Shown piece after piece: positions 17,641 through 26,465 of a stretch of 64,000 bases of DNA. Where the stretch lies: contig NZ_NWSV01000015.1 of NCBI RefSeq assembly GCF_002531935.1, positions 1 to 64,000 of the forward strand, given 5' to 3'. The DNA is from Rhizobium chutanense. GTDB taxonomy: Bacteria > Pseudomonadota > Alphaproteobacteria > Rhizobiales > Rhizobiaceae. Position 1 is the first letter of the stretch. The number at the start of each line of letters is the position of its first letter. A program made the translations under genes and the position numbers. The notes below the pieces were generated by a model that searched no databases, was not told the DNA's origin, and saw only the letters and a list, made by a program, of their open reading frames with translations.

Positions 17641-19326
17641 ATGAACAGCGAAATTACCAAACGAAGCGGCGGGCAGGTGCTGGTCGACGCGCTGCGCATC
17701 CATGGCGTGGACCGCGTCTTCGGCGTGCCCGGGGAAAGCTACCTTGCCGTACTCGACGCGTTTCACGATGCCGAAAAGGCGATCGAATTCGTCATCTGCC
17801 GCCAGGAAGGCGGCGCCGCCTATATGGCGGAAGCCTACGGCAAGCTGACGGGCAAACCGGGGATCTGCTTCGTCACGCGCGGGCCGGGAGCGACGAATGC
17901 CTCGGTCGGCGTCCACACCGCCTTCCAGGACTCGACGCCGATGATCCTGTTCATCGGCCAGGTGGCGCGCGACCAGATGGAGCGGGAAGCCTTCCAGGAG
18001 ATCGACTATCGCCGGATGTTCGGGCAGATGGCCAAGTGGGTCGTCGAGATCGAGGACGCGGCGCGCATCCCCGAGCTGATCAGCCAGGCTTTTCACCGCG
18101 CCGTCAACGGCCGGCCGGGTCCCGTCGTGATCGCGCTGCCGGAAGACATGCTGACGGACGTGGTCGAAGTTGCCGATACGCCGGCCTATAGCCGCGTCGA
18201 AATCTATGCCGGCGAACCGCAGTTGGAAGAATTGCGGTCGCTTCTTGCCAAGGCGGAGCGTCCGCTTGCGATTGTCGGCGGCGGCGGCTGGACACAACAG
18301 GCCATCGACGACCTGGAGACCTTTGCGGAAGCTTTCGACCTTCCTGTCGCAGCCTCGTTCCGCTGTCAGGACATGTTCGACAATACCCACCGCAATTATG
18401 CCGGCGATCTTGGCCTCGCCGCCGGTCAGAAGCTCATCCGGCATGTCAAGGATTGCGATCTGCTGATCTCGATCGGCGCCCGTCTCGGCGAGATGACGAC
18501 CGGTGCCTATACGCTGATCGACATCCCGGTTCCGAAGCAAACGCTGGTGCACATTCATTCCGGGGCCGAGGAGCTCGGCCGCGTCTATCACGCGACTCTC
18601 GCCATCAATGCCAGCCCCGCCGGTTTTCTGTCGCAGGCCGCAAAGCTCAAGCCCGCATCGGCGCCGGCCTGGACGGAATGGACGAGGGCCGCTCATGCGG
18701 ACTATCTGGAAAACCTGAAGCATCCGCAGACGCCCGGCGACGTCCAGATGGGCGACGTCATGGCGTGGCTGCGCAAGCATCTGAAGTCCGATGCGATCCT
18801 GACCATGGGTGCCGGCAACTATACGGCATGGGCCCATCGTTTCTACCAGTATCGGACGTTCCGTTCGCAGCTCGGGCCGACCAACGGTTCAATGGGTTAT
18901 GGCGTACCAGCTGCGGTCGCCGCCAAGATCACCGCACCGGAGCGCACCGTCGTCGCCTTTGCCGGTGACGGATGCTTCCTGATGAATGGGCAGGAACTGG
19001 CGACAGCGATGCAGTACGATGCACGCGTCATTTTCCTCGTCATCAACAACGGCATGTACGGAACGATCCGCATGCACCAGGAACGGAACTATCCGGGCCG
19101 CGTCTCAGGCACCCGGTTGACCAATCCCGATTTTGCTTCCCTCGCCAGGTCCTATGGGTTGCATGGAGAGACGGTCGAAAAGACCGAAGACTTCATGGGG
19201 GCATTCGAAAGATGCGAGGCGTCGGGCAAGCCGGGGCTGATCGAAGTGCGGATCGATCCGGAAGCGCTGACGGTCAAACAGACGCTGACTGAGATTCGCG
19301 AACAGGCGATCGCTCAGGGCAAATGA
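17641..19326 (+). CDS. Thiamine diphosphate-dependent enzyme (acetolactate synthase / benzoylformate decarboxylase superfamily)
   Basis: A 561-residue ThDP enzyme. GVDRVFGVPGESYLAVLDA and FVICRQEGGAAYMAEAYG form the pyrimidine-binding domain, including the catalytic Glu. A central domain follows, and GDGCFLMNGQELATAMQYD with VINN is the Mg-ThDP motif. Such enzymes decarboxylate 2-oxoacids or join aldehydes. Acetolactate synthase itself is doubtful because no regulatory subunit is nearby. A 2-oxoacid produced by the aminotransferase is a plausible substrate. The gene follows the DAO gene by 19 bp and is the last of the rightward operon; a terminator-like hairpin follows. Confidence 0.85.
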   Translation: MNSEITKRSGGQVLVDALRIHGVDRVFGVPGESYLAVLDAFHDAEKAIEFVICRQEGGAAYMAEAYGKLTGKPGICFVTRGPGATNASVGVHTAFQDSTPMILFIGQVARDQMEREAFQEIDYRRMFGQMAKWVVEIEDAARIPELISQAFHRAVNGRPGPVVIALPEDMLTDVVEVADTPAYSRVEIYAGEPQLEELRSLLAKAERPLAIVGGGGWTQQAIDDLETFAEAFDLPVAASFRCQDMFDNTHRNYAGDLGLAAGQKLIRHVKDCDLLISIGARLGEMTTGAYTLIDIPVPKQTLVHIHSGAEELGRVYHATLAINASPAGFLSQAAKLKPASAPAWTEWTRAAHADYLENLKHPQTPGDVQMGDVMAWLRKHLKSDAILTMGAGNYTAWAHRFYQYRTFRSQLGPTNGSMGYGVPAAVAAKITAPERTVVAFAGDGCFLMNGQELATAMQYDARVIFLVINNGMYGTIRMHQERNYPGRVSGTRLTNPDFASLARSYGLHGETVEKTEDFMGAFERCEASGKPGLIEVRIDPEALTVKQTLTEIREQAIAQGK

Positions 19327-19350
19327 GTTGGCAGGCCGTTTGAAACTATG

Positions 19351-19375
19351 GCCCGCATTGCCGCGCGGGCTCTTT
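19351..19375. terminator. Terminator-like hairpin after the hyuA operon
   Basis: GCCCGC at 19351-19356 pairs with GCGGGC at 19365-19370, followed by TCTTT. It lies between the convergent ThDP-enzyme and regulator genes. The T-run is short, so strength is uncertain. Confidence 0.45.
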
Positions 19376-19426
19376 CACTGCGAGGCGCCGCAGAATGATT
19401 TCGCCAGCCTCGAAGCTGACCGTGCC

Positions 19427-20158
19427 CTACTCCACCGTCTCGCTGCTGGCCGGTTCGTCGAGCAATGCGCGGTAGCGGTTCAAGCTCTCTTCCAGATGCG
19501 CGGCGATGGCGTTCTTCGCACCCTTGGCGTCGCCCTGGGTGATCGCCGAGAGGATCGCCGCGTGCTCCTTGTTGATCTTCTTCAGGTACCCCTGATAGGC
19601 GCGTGACGACTCGCGGTGCTTGAGGACGAGTTCGAAGTTGATGCTCTCCATCACCGCTTCCAGAAAACTCGGGAAATGCGGGTTTCGCGTCGCCCGCGCG
19701 ATCGCCAGATGGAAATCGAAATCGGCGCGTGCCTCGACTTCGGCATCCTCCGTCTGAAGCGTTTCGAGATGATCGTAGGCGCGGGCGATGCCGGCGAGCG
19801 CCTCAGGCGTGCGCCGGGTGGCGGCAAGCGCTGCGGCCTGCATTTCGACACCCAGCCGCAGCTCGAGGATCTGCATGGCGGAACGGATGTCTTCGACTCG
19901 GCTGATCTCGAAATTCAGGGTCTTGGCGTCCTTTTCGCTAACGAAAACGCCGGCCCCCTGGCGGGCGGTGACCCTGCCGCCGACCTTCAGCGATGTCAGC
20001 GCCTCGCGCACCACCGTTCGCGACACGCCGAACTCCTCGCAAAGCTGGGCGCTCGATGGTATTTTTTCCCCCGGCGCATATAATCCCGAGTCGATGCGCT
20101 CGCTGAGCTTGGCAACGACGATTTCTGCTAGGTTTCCGCGTTGCGTGATGATCGACAA
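19427..20158 (-). CDS. FadR-subfamily GntR transcriptional regulator
   Basis: A regulator of about 243 residues. The N-terminal winged helix contains GLYAPGEKIPSSAQLCEEFG and SRTVVREALTSL, the GntR recognition region. The helical C-terminal FCD ligand domain spans roughly residues 90-230, with FDFHLAIARATRNPHF carrying expected metal/ligand residues (Asp, His). I favour the TTG at 20158, preceded by CGGAG; an in-frame GTG at 20203 lacks a ribosome site. FadR-type FCD regulators usually sense the acid handled by neighbouring enzymes, so it likely controls this locus and itself. Candidate binding sequence lies 36-49 bp upstream. Confidence 0.88.
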   Translation of the reverse strand: MSIITQRGNLAEIVVAKLSERIDSGLYAPGEKIPSSAQLCEEFGVSRTVVREALTSLKVGGRVTARQGAGVFVSEKDAKTLNFEISRVEDIRSAMQILELRLGVEMQAAALAATRRTPEALAGIARAYDHLETLQTEDAEVEARADFDFHLAIARATRNPHFPSFLEAVMESINFELVLKHRESSRAYQGYLKKINKEHAAILSAITQGDAKGAKNAIAAHLEESLNRYRALLDEPASSETVE

Positions 20159-20193
20159 TGTGTGCTCCGATTCTAGGCTCCAGGCCAATTTAG

Positions 20194-20207
20194 CACATAT
20201 CACATAT
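20194..20207. promoter_or_regulatory. Possible FadR-family operator upstream of the regulator gene
   Basis: CACATAT occurs twice in tandem (20194-20200 and 20201-20207). Each differs from the hyuA half-site CACTTAT by one base. Arrangement is direct rather than inverted, so this is a weaker match and may be chance. Confidence 0.3.
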
Positions 20208-20236
20208 CACGCCACCTCCTCGTGGCGCCCAGCTTT

Positions 20237-23200
20237 TCAACTGAACAGATCCCGGATGACTTCTAGAGGATGCGGGATTGTCCTGCGGTCTATTTCCTTG
20301 ACCTGCGACCGGCAGGAATAACCGGTCGCCATGACGACGGTTCCATCCTCGCTGGCGACGATCTGTTCTGCCCAACTCATCGCATAGAGCTTTTCGGAGA
20401 TCTCCCGGTTGCGGGCCTCATGGCCGAAGGTTCCCGCCATGCCACAGCAGCCGGCATCGGCCACCTCAAGGTCAACGCCGAGGGCGCGGAAGACCGCTTT
20501 CCACTGCGCAGCCGCCGAGGGCATGTTGGTGCGTTCGGTACAGTGCGGCAGAAGCCGGACCTTCGTTCCGGCCTGTCGCCGGTTCGCCGCCAGCTTCTCG
20601 CTGCTCGCGGCGAGCCACTCCTGCGGCAGCAGTACCGAAGCGTGGGACGGTCCGTCCGGCAGGGTCTTGTACTCGCTGCGATAGGCAAGGGTCATGGAGG
20701 GGTCCAACCCGACAAGCGGTACGCCGGTTTTCGCCAAACGGTCCAGCGAGCGCGCGGTCGCCGTCGCCGCCTTTTCGAAGCGGTCGAGATAACCGTGGAC
20801 ATGCAGCGCCTTGCCGTTGGTGAACGGCGGCGCGATGAACGGCGACAGGCCGAGCTTGCGGGCGACTTCGACGGCGGCGATGACCACTTTGGGATCGAAA
20901 TGCGCCGTGAAGGCATCCGGAACGAAGACGACGGTGCGGCTGCGCGCCTCGGGAGCCATTGCCATGATCTGCTCCACATCGGCGGTCGGGACTCCGAGAC
21001 CGGCCAGTGATGCCGGCGGCATCCTGGGCAGCGCGGTCAGGCCGACAAGCTTCATCGCCGCGCGGCCGGCAGCCGTTCCGGCCAGAAGATTGTAGAGAGG
21101 CCGGATCCGCGCCATCAGCGGCAGAGTGGCCTCGATGCCGGCCACCAGCGGATCTTTCAGCGGCCTGAGATAGCGGCCGTAATAGAGGTTCAGGAATTTC
21201 GACCGGAACGCCGGGACGCTGACCTTGACGGGACATTGACCGGCGCAGGCCTTGCAGGCGAGGCAGGTGTCCATGGCCGCCCGCACTTCGTGCGAAAAGT
21301 CGGCGCGGTTGGCCGGGTTCAGCGAGTTGAACGCCCGCCTGATAAGCCCGATCGCCTTGTTCGAAGTGCGGAGCCGAACCGCTTCTTCTCGGGGATCGAC
21401 GCCCTGCTCGACGAGAAGCCGCAGCCATTCCCGCATCAAAGCGGCGCGCCCTTTCGGCGAATAGAGCCGGTTGCGGGTCGCCTTGTAGGACGGGCACATC
21501 GGGCTGGTTTCGTCGAAATCGAAACAGGCGCCGTTGCCGTTGCAATAGGCCGCATTGTCGAAGGCGGCGCGGATCTCGTTGCCGATGATGCGGTCGACGC
21601 TTCCGCGCAAGGGAACCTCGTCGATCTTCATCAGCGCGCCGTCGTCGGGCGTGGCGATCTTGCCCGGATTGAGGCGGTTTTCCGGATCGAACGCCTTCTT
21701 GATCTGCTGAAGGCTGGGATAGAGATCGCCGAAGAATTCCGGCACATATTCGGACCGCACGCCCTTGCCGTGTTCTCCCCAGAGAACGCCGCCATGTTTG
21801 CGGGTCAGCGCCACCACCGCGTCGGTGATTTCCCGGATGAGCGGCAGATGGTCGTCCCGCGTCAGGTCGAGGGCCGGCCTCACATGCAGCACGCCCGCAT
21901 CCACATGGCCGAACATGCCGTAGGAGACGCCCGCGGCATCGAGAAGAGCGCGGAATTCGCTTATATAGGCGGCAAGATTATCGGGAGGAACGGCGGTGTC
22001 CTCGACGAAGGCCACCGGGCGCACCGGGCCTTCGACATTTCCGAGAAGGCCGACGGCGCGCTTGCGCATCGCCCATATCGCTTCGACCTCCGCACTGTCC
22101 CGGGCGATCGTAAGGCCCGTATTGCGAACGACATCGGCGCCGGCGAGTGCCGACGTTACCGCCGCAAGCTTCTGCTCGAGCTCGACCGGGTCGTCGGCCA
22201 GCACCTCGGCGATATTGATGCCGTTGGCGGGGCCGCGCTGGTCGTCCGGGAAAAACCGGGCGATGCCGCTCCACACGATGTCGCCCTTGGCAAGGCCGAG
22301 CACCTTCTCGTCGATCGTCTCCACCGACGCGACGTTGAGCGCGGTCAGCGACCTCGCATCTTCGAGGGCCGTGTTGAAGTCGTCGTAGCGGATATTGACC
22401 AGCGCCGAATGTTTCGGGATCGGCAGAAGGTTGAGCTCGATCTCGGCAATCATCGCCAGCGTGCCTTCCGAGCCGCACAGGATCGCATTGAGATCGAACC
22501 GTCCGTCGTCGCGGCGGATATGCGCGAGATCGTAACCCGTCATGTAGCGGTTCAGGCGCGGAAAGATGTCCTCGATGCGCGCACGCTCGTCGCGCGCGAT
22601 CCTGTCGACCGTCCGGTGGATCTCCCCGAGGCGGTCGCCGCGAGACTTGATCTCGGCGAGAGACACATCGTCTAGGGGACGCGACCACCAGTCCGTGACA
22701 TCGGTGAGGACGATCCTGAGGCCGAGAACATGGTTGCTCGTCTTGCCGTAGAGACAGGAGCCCTGGCCGCAGGCATCGGTCGAGACCATGCCGCCGATCG
22801 TCGCCCGGTTGGAGGTCGAAAGTTCCGGCGCGAAGAACAGGCCATGATCCTCGAGGACACGATTGAGCTGGTCTTTGACGACGCCGGCTTCGACGCGGGC
22901 GACACGCCGCACCGGATCGATCTCCAGGATCCGGTTCATATGCCGTGAGCAGTCGACGACAATTCCGTCCGTCAGCGACTGGCCATTGGTGCCGGTGCCG
23001 CCGCCGCGCGCGACGACGCGCAGGCCGCGGAACGTGTCTTCGGAGAGGACCCGCATCACGGTCTTCATGTCCTCGATATCTCTAGGAAAGAGAATCCCCG
23101 CCGGTTCGATCTGGTAGATCGAGTTGTCCGTCGAAAGAACGGTGCGCGAGGCGGCGCTGGTCTCGATGTCGCCGGCAAAGCCCGCCTCCAGCAGCCGCTC

Positions 23201-23257
23201 GAAGAAGCCGGCGCTGGGAAGGAGTAGAGAGTCTTTGGTCTTGATACGAGGGATCAT
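20237..23257 (-). CDS. YdiJ-like FAD-binding / Fe-S 2-hydroxyacid dehydrogenase
   Basis: A 1006-residue fusion like E. coli YdiJ. The N-terminal FAD-binding PCMH domain (about residues 50-280) contains VVARGGGTGTNGQSLTDG and TIGGMVSTDACGQGS. The FAD-oxidase C domain follows, with HVDAGVLHVRP and GEHGKG. An Fe-S section has Cys residues near 572-585 and the motif CLACKACAGQCP near 666. The C-terminal cysteine-rich domain includes PHCTERTN and GCCGMAGTFGHE. Relatives oxidise D-2-hydroxyglutarate or similar 2-hydroxyacids and pass electrons to the respiratory chain. It is transcribed toward the regulator gene and diverges from the SDR pair. A role in the same pathway is inferred. Confidence 0.85.
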   Translation of the reverse strand: MIPRIKTKDSLLLPSAGFFERLLEAGFAGDIETSAASRTVLSTDNSIYQIEPAGILFPRDIEDMKTVMRVLSEDTFRGLRVVARGGGTGTNGQSLTDGIVVDCSRHMNRILEIDPVRRVARVEAGVVKDQLNRVLEDHGLFFAPELSTSNRATIGGMVSTDACGQGSCLYGKTSNHVLGLRIVLTDVTDWWSRPLDDVSLAEIKSRGDRLGEIHRTVDRIARDERARIEDIFPRLNRYMTGYDLAHIRRDDGRFDLNAILCGSEGTLAMIAEIELNLLPIPKHSALVNIRYDDFNTALEDARSLTALNVASVETIDEKVLGLAKGDIVWSGIARFFPDDQRGPANGINIAEVLADDPVELEQKLAAVTSALAGADVVRNTGLTIARDSAEVEAIWAMRKRAVGLLGNVEGPVRPVAFVEDTAVPPDNLAAYISEFRALLDAAGVSYGMFGHVDAGVLHVRPALDLTRDDHLPLIREITDAVVALTRKHGGVLWGEHGKGVRSEYVPEFFGDLYPSLQQIKKAFDPENRLNPGKIATPDDGALMKIDEVPLRGSVDRIIGNEIRAAFDNAAYCNGNGACFDFDETSPMCPSYKATRNRLYSPKGRAALMREWLRLLVEQGVDPREEAVRLRTSNKAIGLIRRAFNSLNPANRADFSHEVRAAMDTCLACKACAGQCPVKVSVPAFRSKFLNLYYGRYLRPLKDPLVAGIEATLPLMARIRPLYNLLAGTAAGRAAMKLVGLTALPRMPPASLAGLGVPTADVEQIMAMAPEARSRTVVFVPDAFTAHFDPKVVIAAVEVARKLGLSPFIAPPFTNGKALHVHGYLDRFEKAATATARSLDRLAKTGVPLVGLDPSMTLAYRSEYKTLPDGPSHASVLLPQEWLAASSEKLAANRRQAGTKVRLLPHCTERTNMPSAAAQWKAVFRALGVDLEVADAGCCGMAGTFGHEARNREISEKLYAMSWAEQIVASEDGTVVMATGYSCRSQVKEIDRRTIPHPLEVIRDLFS

Positions 23258-23292
23258 TTTTTATCGCTGCCGAAATCGCCCAAGTCTTGCAA

Positions 23293-23309
23293 AACTTGGC
23301 ATATAAGTG
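23293..23309. promoter_or_regulatory. Possible FadR-family operator between the YdiJ-like and SDR genes
   Basis: AACTTGG-CAT-ATAAGTG matches the hyuA palindrome perfectly in the right half-site (ATAAGTG) and in four of seven bases in the left. It lies in the 95-bp gap between divergent genes, a suitable place for a shared operator. Confidence 0.4.
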
Positions 23310-23352
23310 ATAACATACAAATGAGTTGACGCAACTGAATTGGAGGTGGGAC

Positions 23353-24102
23353 GTGAAGGATCAAACAGCAGTAATCGTCGGCGGGGCCTCCGGCCTCGGA
23401 TTGACCACGGCCAAGCTTATGGTCTCCCACGGAGCCAGCAAGATCGGCCTGATCGACCGCAACGCGGAATTGCTGGCTTCGTCTGCGGAAACGCTTCGTT
23501 CGCTCGGCGCTGATGTGGCGACATCGGTCGCCGACATTGCCCGGGCGGAGACGGCGCACAAGGGTTTCAATGAGATCGTCGCGAAGCTCGGCCGGGTTCA
23601 TGCGCTTGTCAACAGCGCGGCCATCTATCCCCGTCGGCCGATTCTCGAAATCACCGACGAGGAATGGGACCTCGAGAATGCCATCAACGTCAAGGGAACC
23701 TACCACATGATGGTGGCGGCGGTTCTCCATATGCGCCAGCACGTCAATGCTCCTGAAGTCACCGGACGAATCGTCAACGTGACGTCTGTCGACGCCTTCA
23801 AGGCCCATCCCCAGAATGCCCATTATGCCGCGACCAAGGCCGCGGTCGTCAGCCTCACCAAATCTTTCGCGGCAGAATGCGCGAAAGACCAGATCCTCGT
23901 CAACTCCGTCGCGCCCGCGGGTTTTGCCACCGACCGCGCCAAGGAACTCGGATTCCTGCCCGAGCTTGCCAAAGCGAGCGCGCTCGGACGGGCGGCCGAA
24001 CCCGTCGAGATGGCGGAATGGATCGTCATGATGGCCTCCAGCCGCAACACCTACGCGACCGGCGAAAACGTCGTCATCAGCGGGGGCTATATCTATGTTT
24101 GA
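23353..24102 (+). CDS. Short-chain dehydrogenase/reductase (SDR), first of a pair
   Basis: A classical SDR of about 249 residues. VIVGGASGLGLTTAKLM is the NAD(P)-binding glycine motif, LVNSAAIYPR corresponds to the NNAG segment, and HYAATKAAV supplies the catalytic Tyr and Lys. The GTG at 23353 with GGAGG six bases upstream is the most likely start; extension to 23326 has no ribosome site. It overlaps the following SDR by 8 bp, so the two are translated together. An alcohol or hydroxyacid substrate from the neighbouring pathway is likely but not identifiable. Confidence 0.88.
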   Translation: MKDQTAVIVGGASGLGLTTAKLMVSHGASKIGLIDRNAELLASSAETLRSLGADVATSVADIARAETAHKGFNEIVAKLGRVHALVNSAAIYPRRPILEITDEEWDLENAINVKGTYHMMVAAVLHMRQHVNAPEVTGRIVNVTSVDAFKAHPQNAHYAATKAAVVSLTKSFAAECAKDQILVNSVAPAGFATDRAKELGFLPELAKASALGRAAEPVEMAEWIVMMASSRNTYATGENVVISGGYIYV

Positions 24103-24835
24103 CACCTATCGCGTCGCAGTCGTGACCGGTGCCACCGGCGGTATCGGCAAGGCGACAGTGCTGGAACTCAGACGACGAGGGCTAACGGTCTATGCCGTCG
24201 GCCGCAGCGAGGCGCCGCTTCAGGAACTCGCCGCCACCGATGGTGTGATCCCGATCCAGGTCGATGTGCGCGATACCGATACGATCGCCAGGGCTCTTGC
24301 CGGCATCGAGGTCGACGTCCTCGTCAACAATGCCGGCATTCTGTCGACGCGCGCGCTGTTCCATGAGATCGATCCGGCCGAGATCGACGCGATGATCGAC
24401 GTCAACCTGAAGGCACCGATGCATCTCACCCGCGCATTGCTGCCGGGCATGGTCGAGCGCAAGCGCGGCCATCTCCTCTATGTCGGTTCGAGCGGCGGCC
24501 AGGCGCCCTACCCGAACATGGGCGCCTACGGCCCTTCGAAGGCCGGCCTCAGCCTGTTCTGCGACAATCTTCGATGCGACCTGCTCGGAAGCTCGGTCAG
24601 GGTCACCGAAGTCGTTCCGGGCCGCGTGCAAACCGATCTCTACAGGACGGCGATGGCCGGAAACCAGGCGCGCGCGCTGCTCTATGACGGCTACCGTCCG
24701 ATCCAGCCGGAGAACATCGCCTCGATCGTCGTCAACGCCATCGAGCTTCCCGTCTTCGTCGACGTCGCCCGCATCGAAGTGTTCCCGACCGACCAGGCGA
24801 CCGGCGGCGGGACCATGGTGAAGTTTCAAGACTAG
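24095..24835 (+). CDS. Short-chain dehydrogenase/reductase (SDR), second of a pair
   Basis: A 246-residue classical SDR. VVTGATGGIGKATVLEL is the cofactor motif, DVLVNNAGILS the stabilising motif, and YGPSKAGLSLF carries the catalytic Tyr and Lys. GSSGGQAPYP provides the catalytic Ser. It overlaps the first SDR by 8 bp. Sequence differs enough from its neighbour that two different substrates, or two steps, are likely. It is the last gene on this side of the catabolic locus; convergent secretion genes follow after 175 bp. Confidence 0.88.
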   Translation: MFDTYRVAVVTGATGGIGKATVLELRRRGLTVYAVGRSEAPLQELAATDGVIPIQVDVRDTDTIARALAGIEVDVLVNNAGILSTRALFHEIDPAEIDAMIDVNLKAPMHLTRALLPGMVERKRGHLLYVGSSGGQAPYPNMGAYGPSKAGLSLFCDNLRCDLLGSSVRVTEVVPGRVQTDLYRTAMAGNQARALLYDGYRPIQPENIASIVVNAIELPVFVDVARIEVFPTDQATGGGTMVKFQD

Positions 24836-25010
24836 GCAAATCGCTCAGCTGGATAAAACATCATCCGTGCATTGAAGGCCTGTCTTTGAACGGGTGCACT
24901 GCCGGGGAAGCGTGCGGTGACACCGGACAAGGTGCACGGCCTTCACCGCCGGGGCTCCGATTGCCCTCGAGATAGGAGGCTGACACGTTGAGCCCGCGAT
25001 CCGCCGCGTC

Positions 25011-26465
25011 CTACGGCTCGCGTATTGCGTTGTCGAGGCCACTCAGAAGCGGATACAGGAAATAGGAGATCACCGTGCGGTTGCCGACCTTGATTTCCGT
25101 GGACACGGTCATGCCGGGAAGCAGCCGCACCGGCACATCCGAGGCATTCAGCCGGGTATCGGCAAGCAGGATGCGCGCCTTGAAGAAGGGGGCGGCCGGC
25201 TGGCTGGGGGTGGCGGTCTGCTCCTGCTGGCCGGTGAGGAACGTATCCTCGCTGATGGTTCTCACCTTGCCCGTCGCGGTGCCGTATTTCTGGAAGGGGT
25301 AGGCATCGAGCTTGACACGCGCTTCCTTGCCGACGGCCACTCGGCCGATATCGCGCGTATTGATCGAGACTTCCGCCTCCAGCGGCACGTTGATGGGCAC
25401 GAGCGTGACCACCGGCTCGGCCTCGCGCACGACCGAACCGACCGAGCGTTGCGCCAGATCGAGCACGACGGCATCGGCAGGGGCGGTCAGCGCCACCATG
25501 TTGCGGCGCAGCTCCATCTTTTTCAGCTCCTCGTCGGCCATGTCGCGCTGGCCGCGCAGCTCAACCAGCTGCTCCATCGCCGCCCGTCGGAAATCCTCGA
25601 TGAAGGCCTGGCGGTCGGCTTGCAGCTTCGCATAGCTATGGGCGGCCTCGTCGGCCCGGCCACGGACGGCGGTCAGGTCGGACTCGACGTCGAGGCGGGC
25701 GTCGCGGGAGCCGAGCAGCGTGATCAGCGAGCCGCTCTGTCTGTCATAAAGCCGCTCCCGCGCTGCCTCGATCCGCGAGAGCCCATCGCGCCTGTCGTTG
25801 AGCACCGCCTCCTGGTTCTTGCTCGCCGCAAGAGCGGCCGACTGGCCGGCGATCTGCTGGTCGAAATTCTGCAGCTGCGCCGTGTAGAAGGCCCGCCGCT
25901 GGGTGAACAGCTGCGCCTGCAGCAACTGATCGGGCGTATCTCCCGCCATCTTCGTATAGTCGGCGCCGGCAAGCTCGGCCTCGATGCGCTTCACCTGGGC
26001 GTCGAGGGCGGAGAACTTCGCCTGCTGCTGGTCGACATCGGCCTGGCTGAAGGTGGCGTCGAGGGTGGCAAGGGTCTGGCCGGCATGCACCACCTCGCCG
26101 GCCTTCACCTCGATCGTGCGGATGATCGAGGTTTCGAGCGGCTGGACGACGATGGTCGGCTGGGTGGTGACGAGCTTGCCTGGCGCAATCACCACCTCGT
26201 CGATCGACGAGACCGAGGCCCAGGTGATCGCCGCGGCAAGCAGCGCCGTCACGCAATAGAGCGTCATGCGGGCAACGCGCGGCGGCGCGCGTTCTTCGAG
26301 CTCGACGGCGTCGGACTGGAATTCCGCGATCGCCGGCGGCAGCGGCGGGCGGGCGGCAAGTTCCCTGCCCTTGTCCGGGCGCTTGTCTGATGGCCCCTTG
26401 TCTGATGGTCCCTTGTTTGAAGGGACTGGCAGGTTTTCACCGGATTTTCTGACATGCGCGTTCAT
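25011..26465 (-). CDS. Type I secretion periplasmic adaptor, HlyD family
   Basis: A 484-residue membrane fusion protein. A short cytoplasmic N-terminus with low-complexity SDKGPSDK repeats is followed by one membrane segment (about residues 67-86). The barrel/lipoyl segments around VIAPGKLVTTQPT and VKAGEVVHAGQTLATLD are typical HlyD, as is the long alpha-helical hairpin (about 130-340). DAVVLDLAQRSVGSVVREAEP and LLPGMTVSTEIKVG complete the family pattern. It should bridge the ABC transporter at 26462 to an outer-membrane TolC-type channel, which is not in the window. Its ATG overlaps the transporter stop (ATGA). Confidence 0.92.
   Translation of the reverse strand: MNAHVRKSGENLPVPSNKGPSDKGPSDKRPDKGRELAARPPLPPAIAEFQSDAVELEERAPPRVARMTLYCVTALLAAAITWASVSSIDEVVIAPGKLVTTQPTIVVQPLETSIIRTIEVKAGEVVHAGQTLATLDATFSQADVDQQQAKFSALDAQVKRIEAELAGADYTKMAGDTPDQLLQAQLFTQRRAFYTAQLQNFDQQIAGQSAALAASKNQEAVLNDRRDGLSRIEAARERLYDRQSGSLITLLGSRDARLDVESDLTAVRGRADEAAHSYAKLQADRQAFIEDFRRAAMEQLVELRGQRDMADEELKKMELRRNMVALTAPADAVVLDLAQRSVGSVVREAEPVVTLVPINVPLEAEVSINTRDIGRVAVGKEARVKLDAYPFQKYGTATGKVRTISEDTFLTGQQEQTATPSQPAAPFFKARILLADTRLNASDVPVRLLPGMTVSTEIKVGNRTVISYFLYPLLSGLDNAIREP

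Noticed and set aside
17641..19326. Acetolactate synthase (ilvB) for branched-chain amino acid synthesis
   Set aside because: There is no small regulatory subunit, and the operon is catabolic; only the superfamily can be supported.
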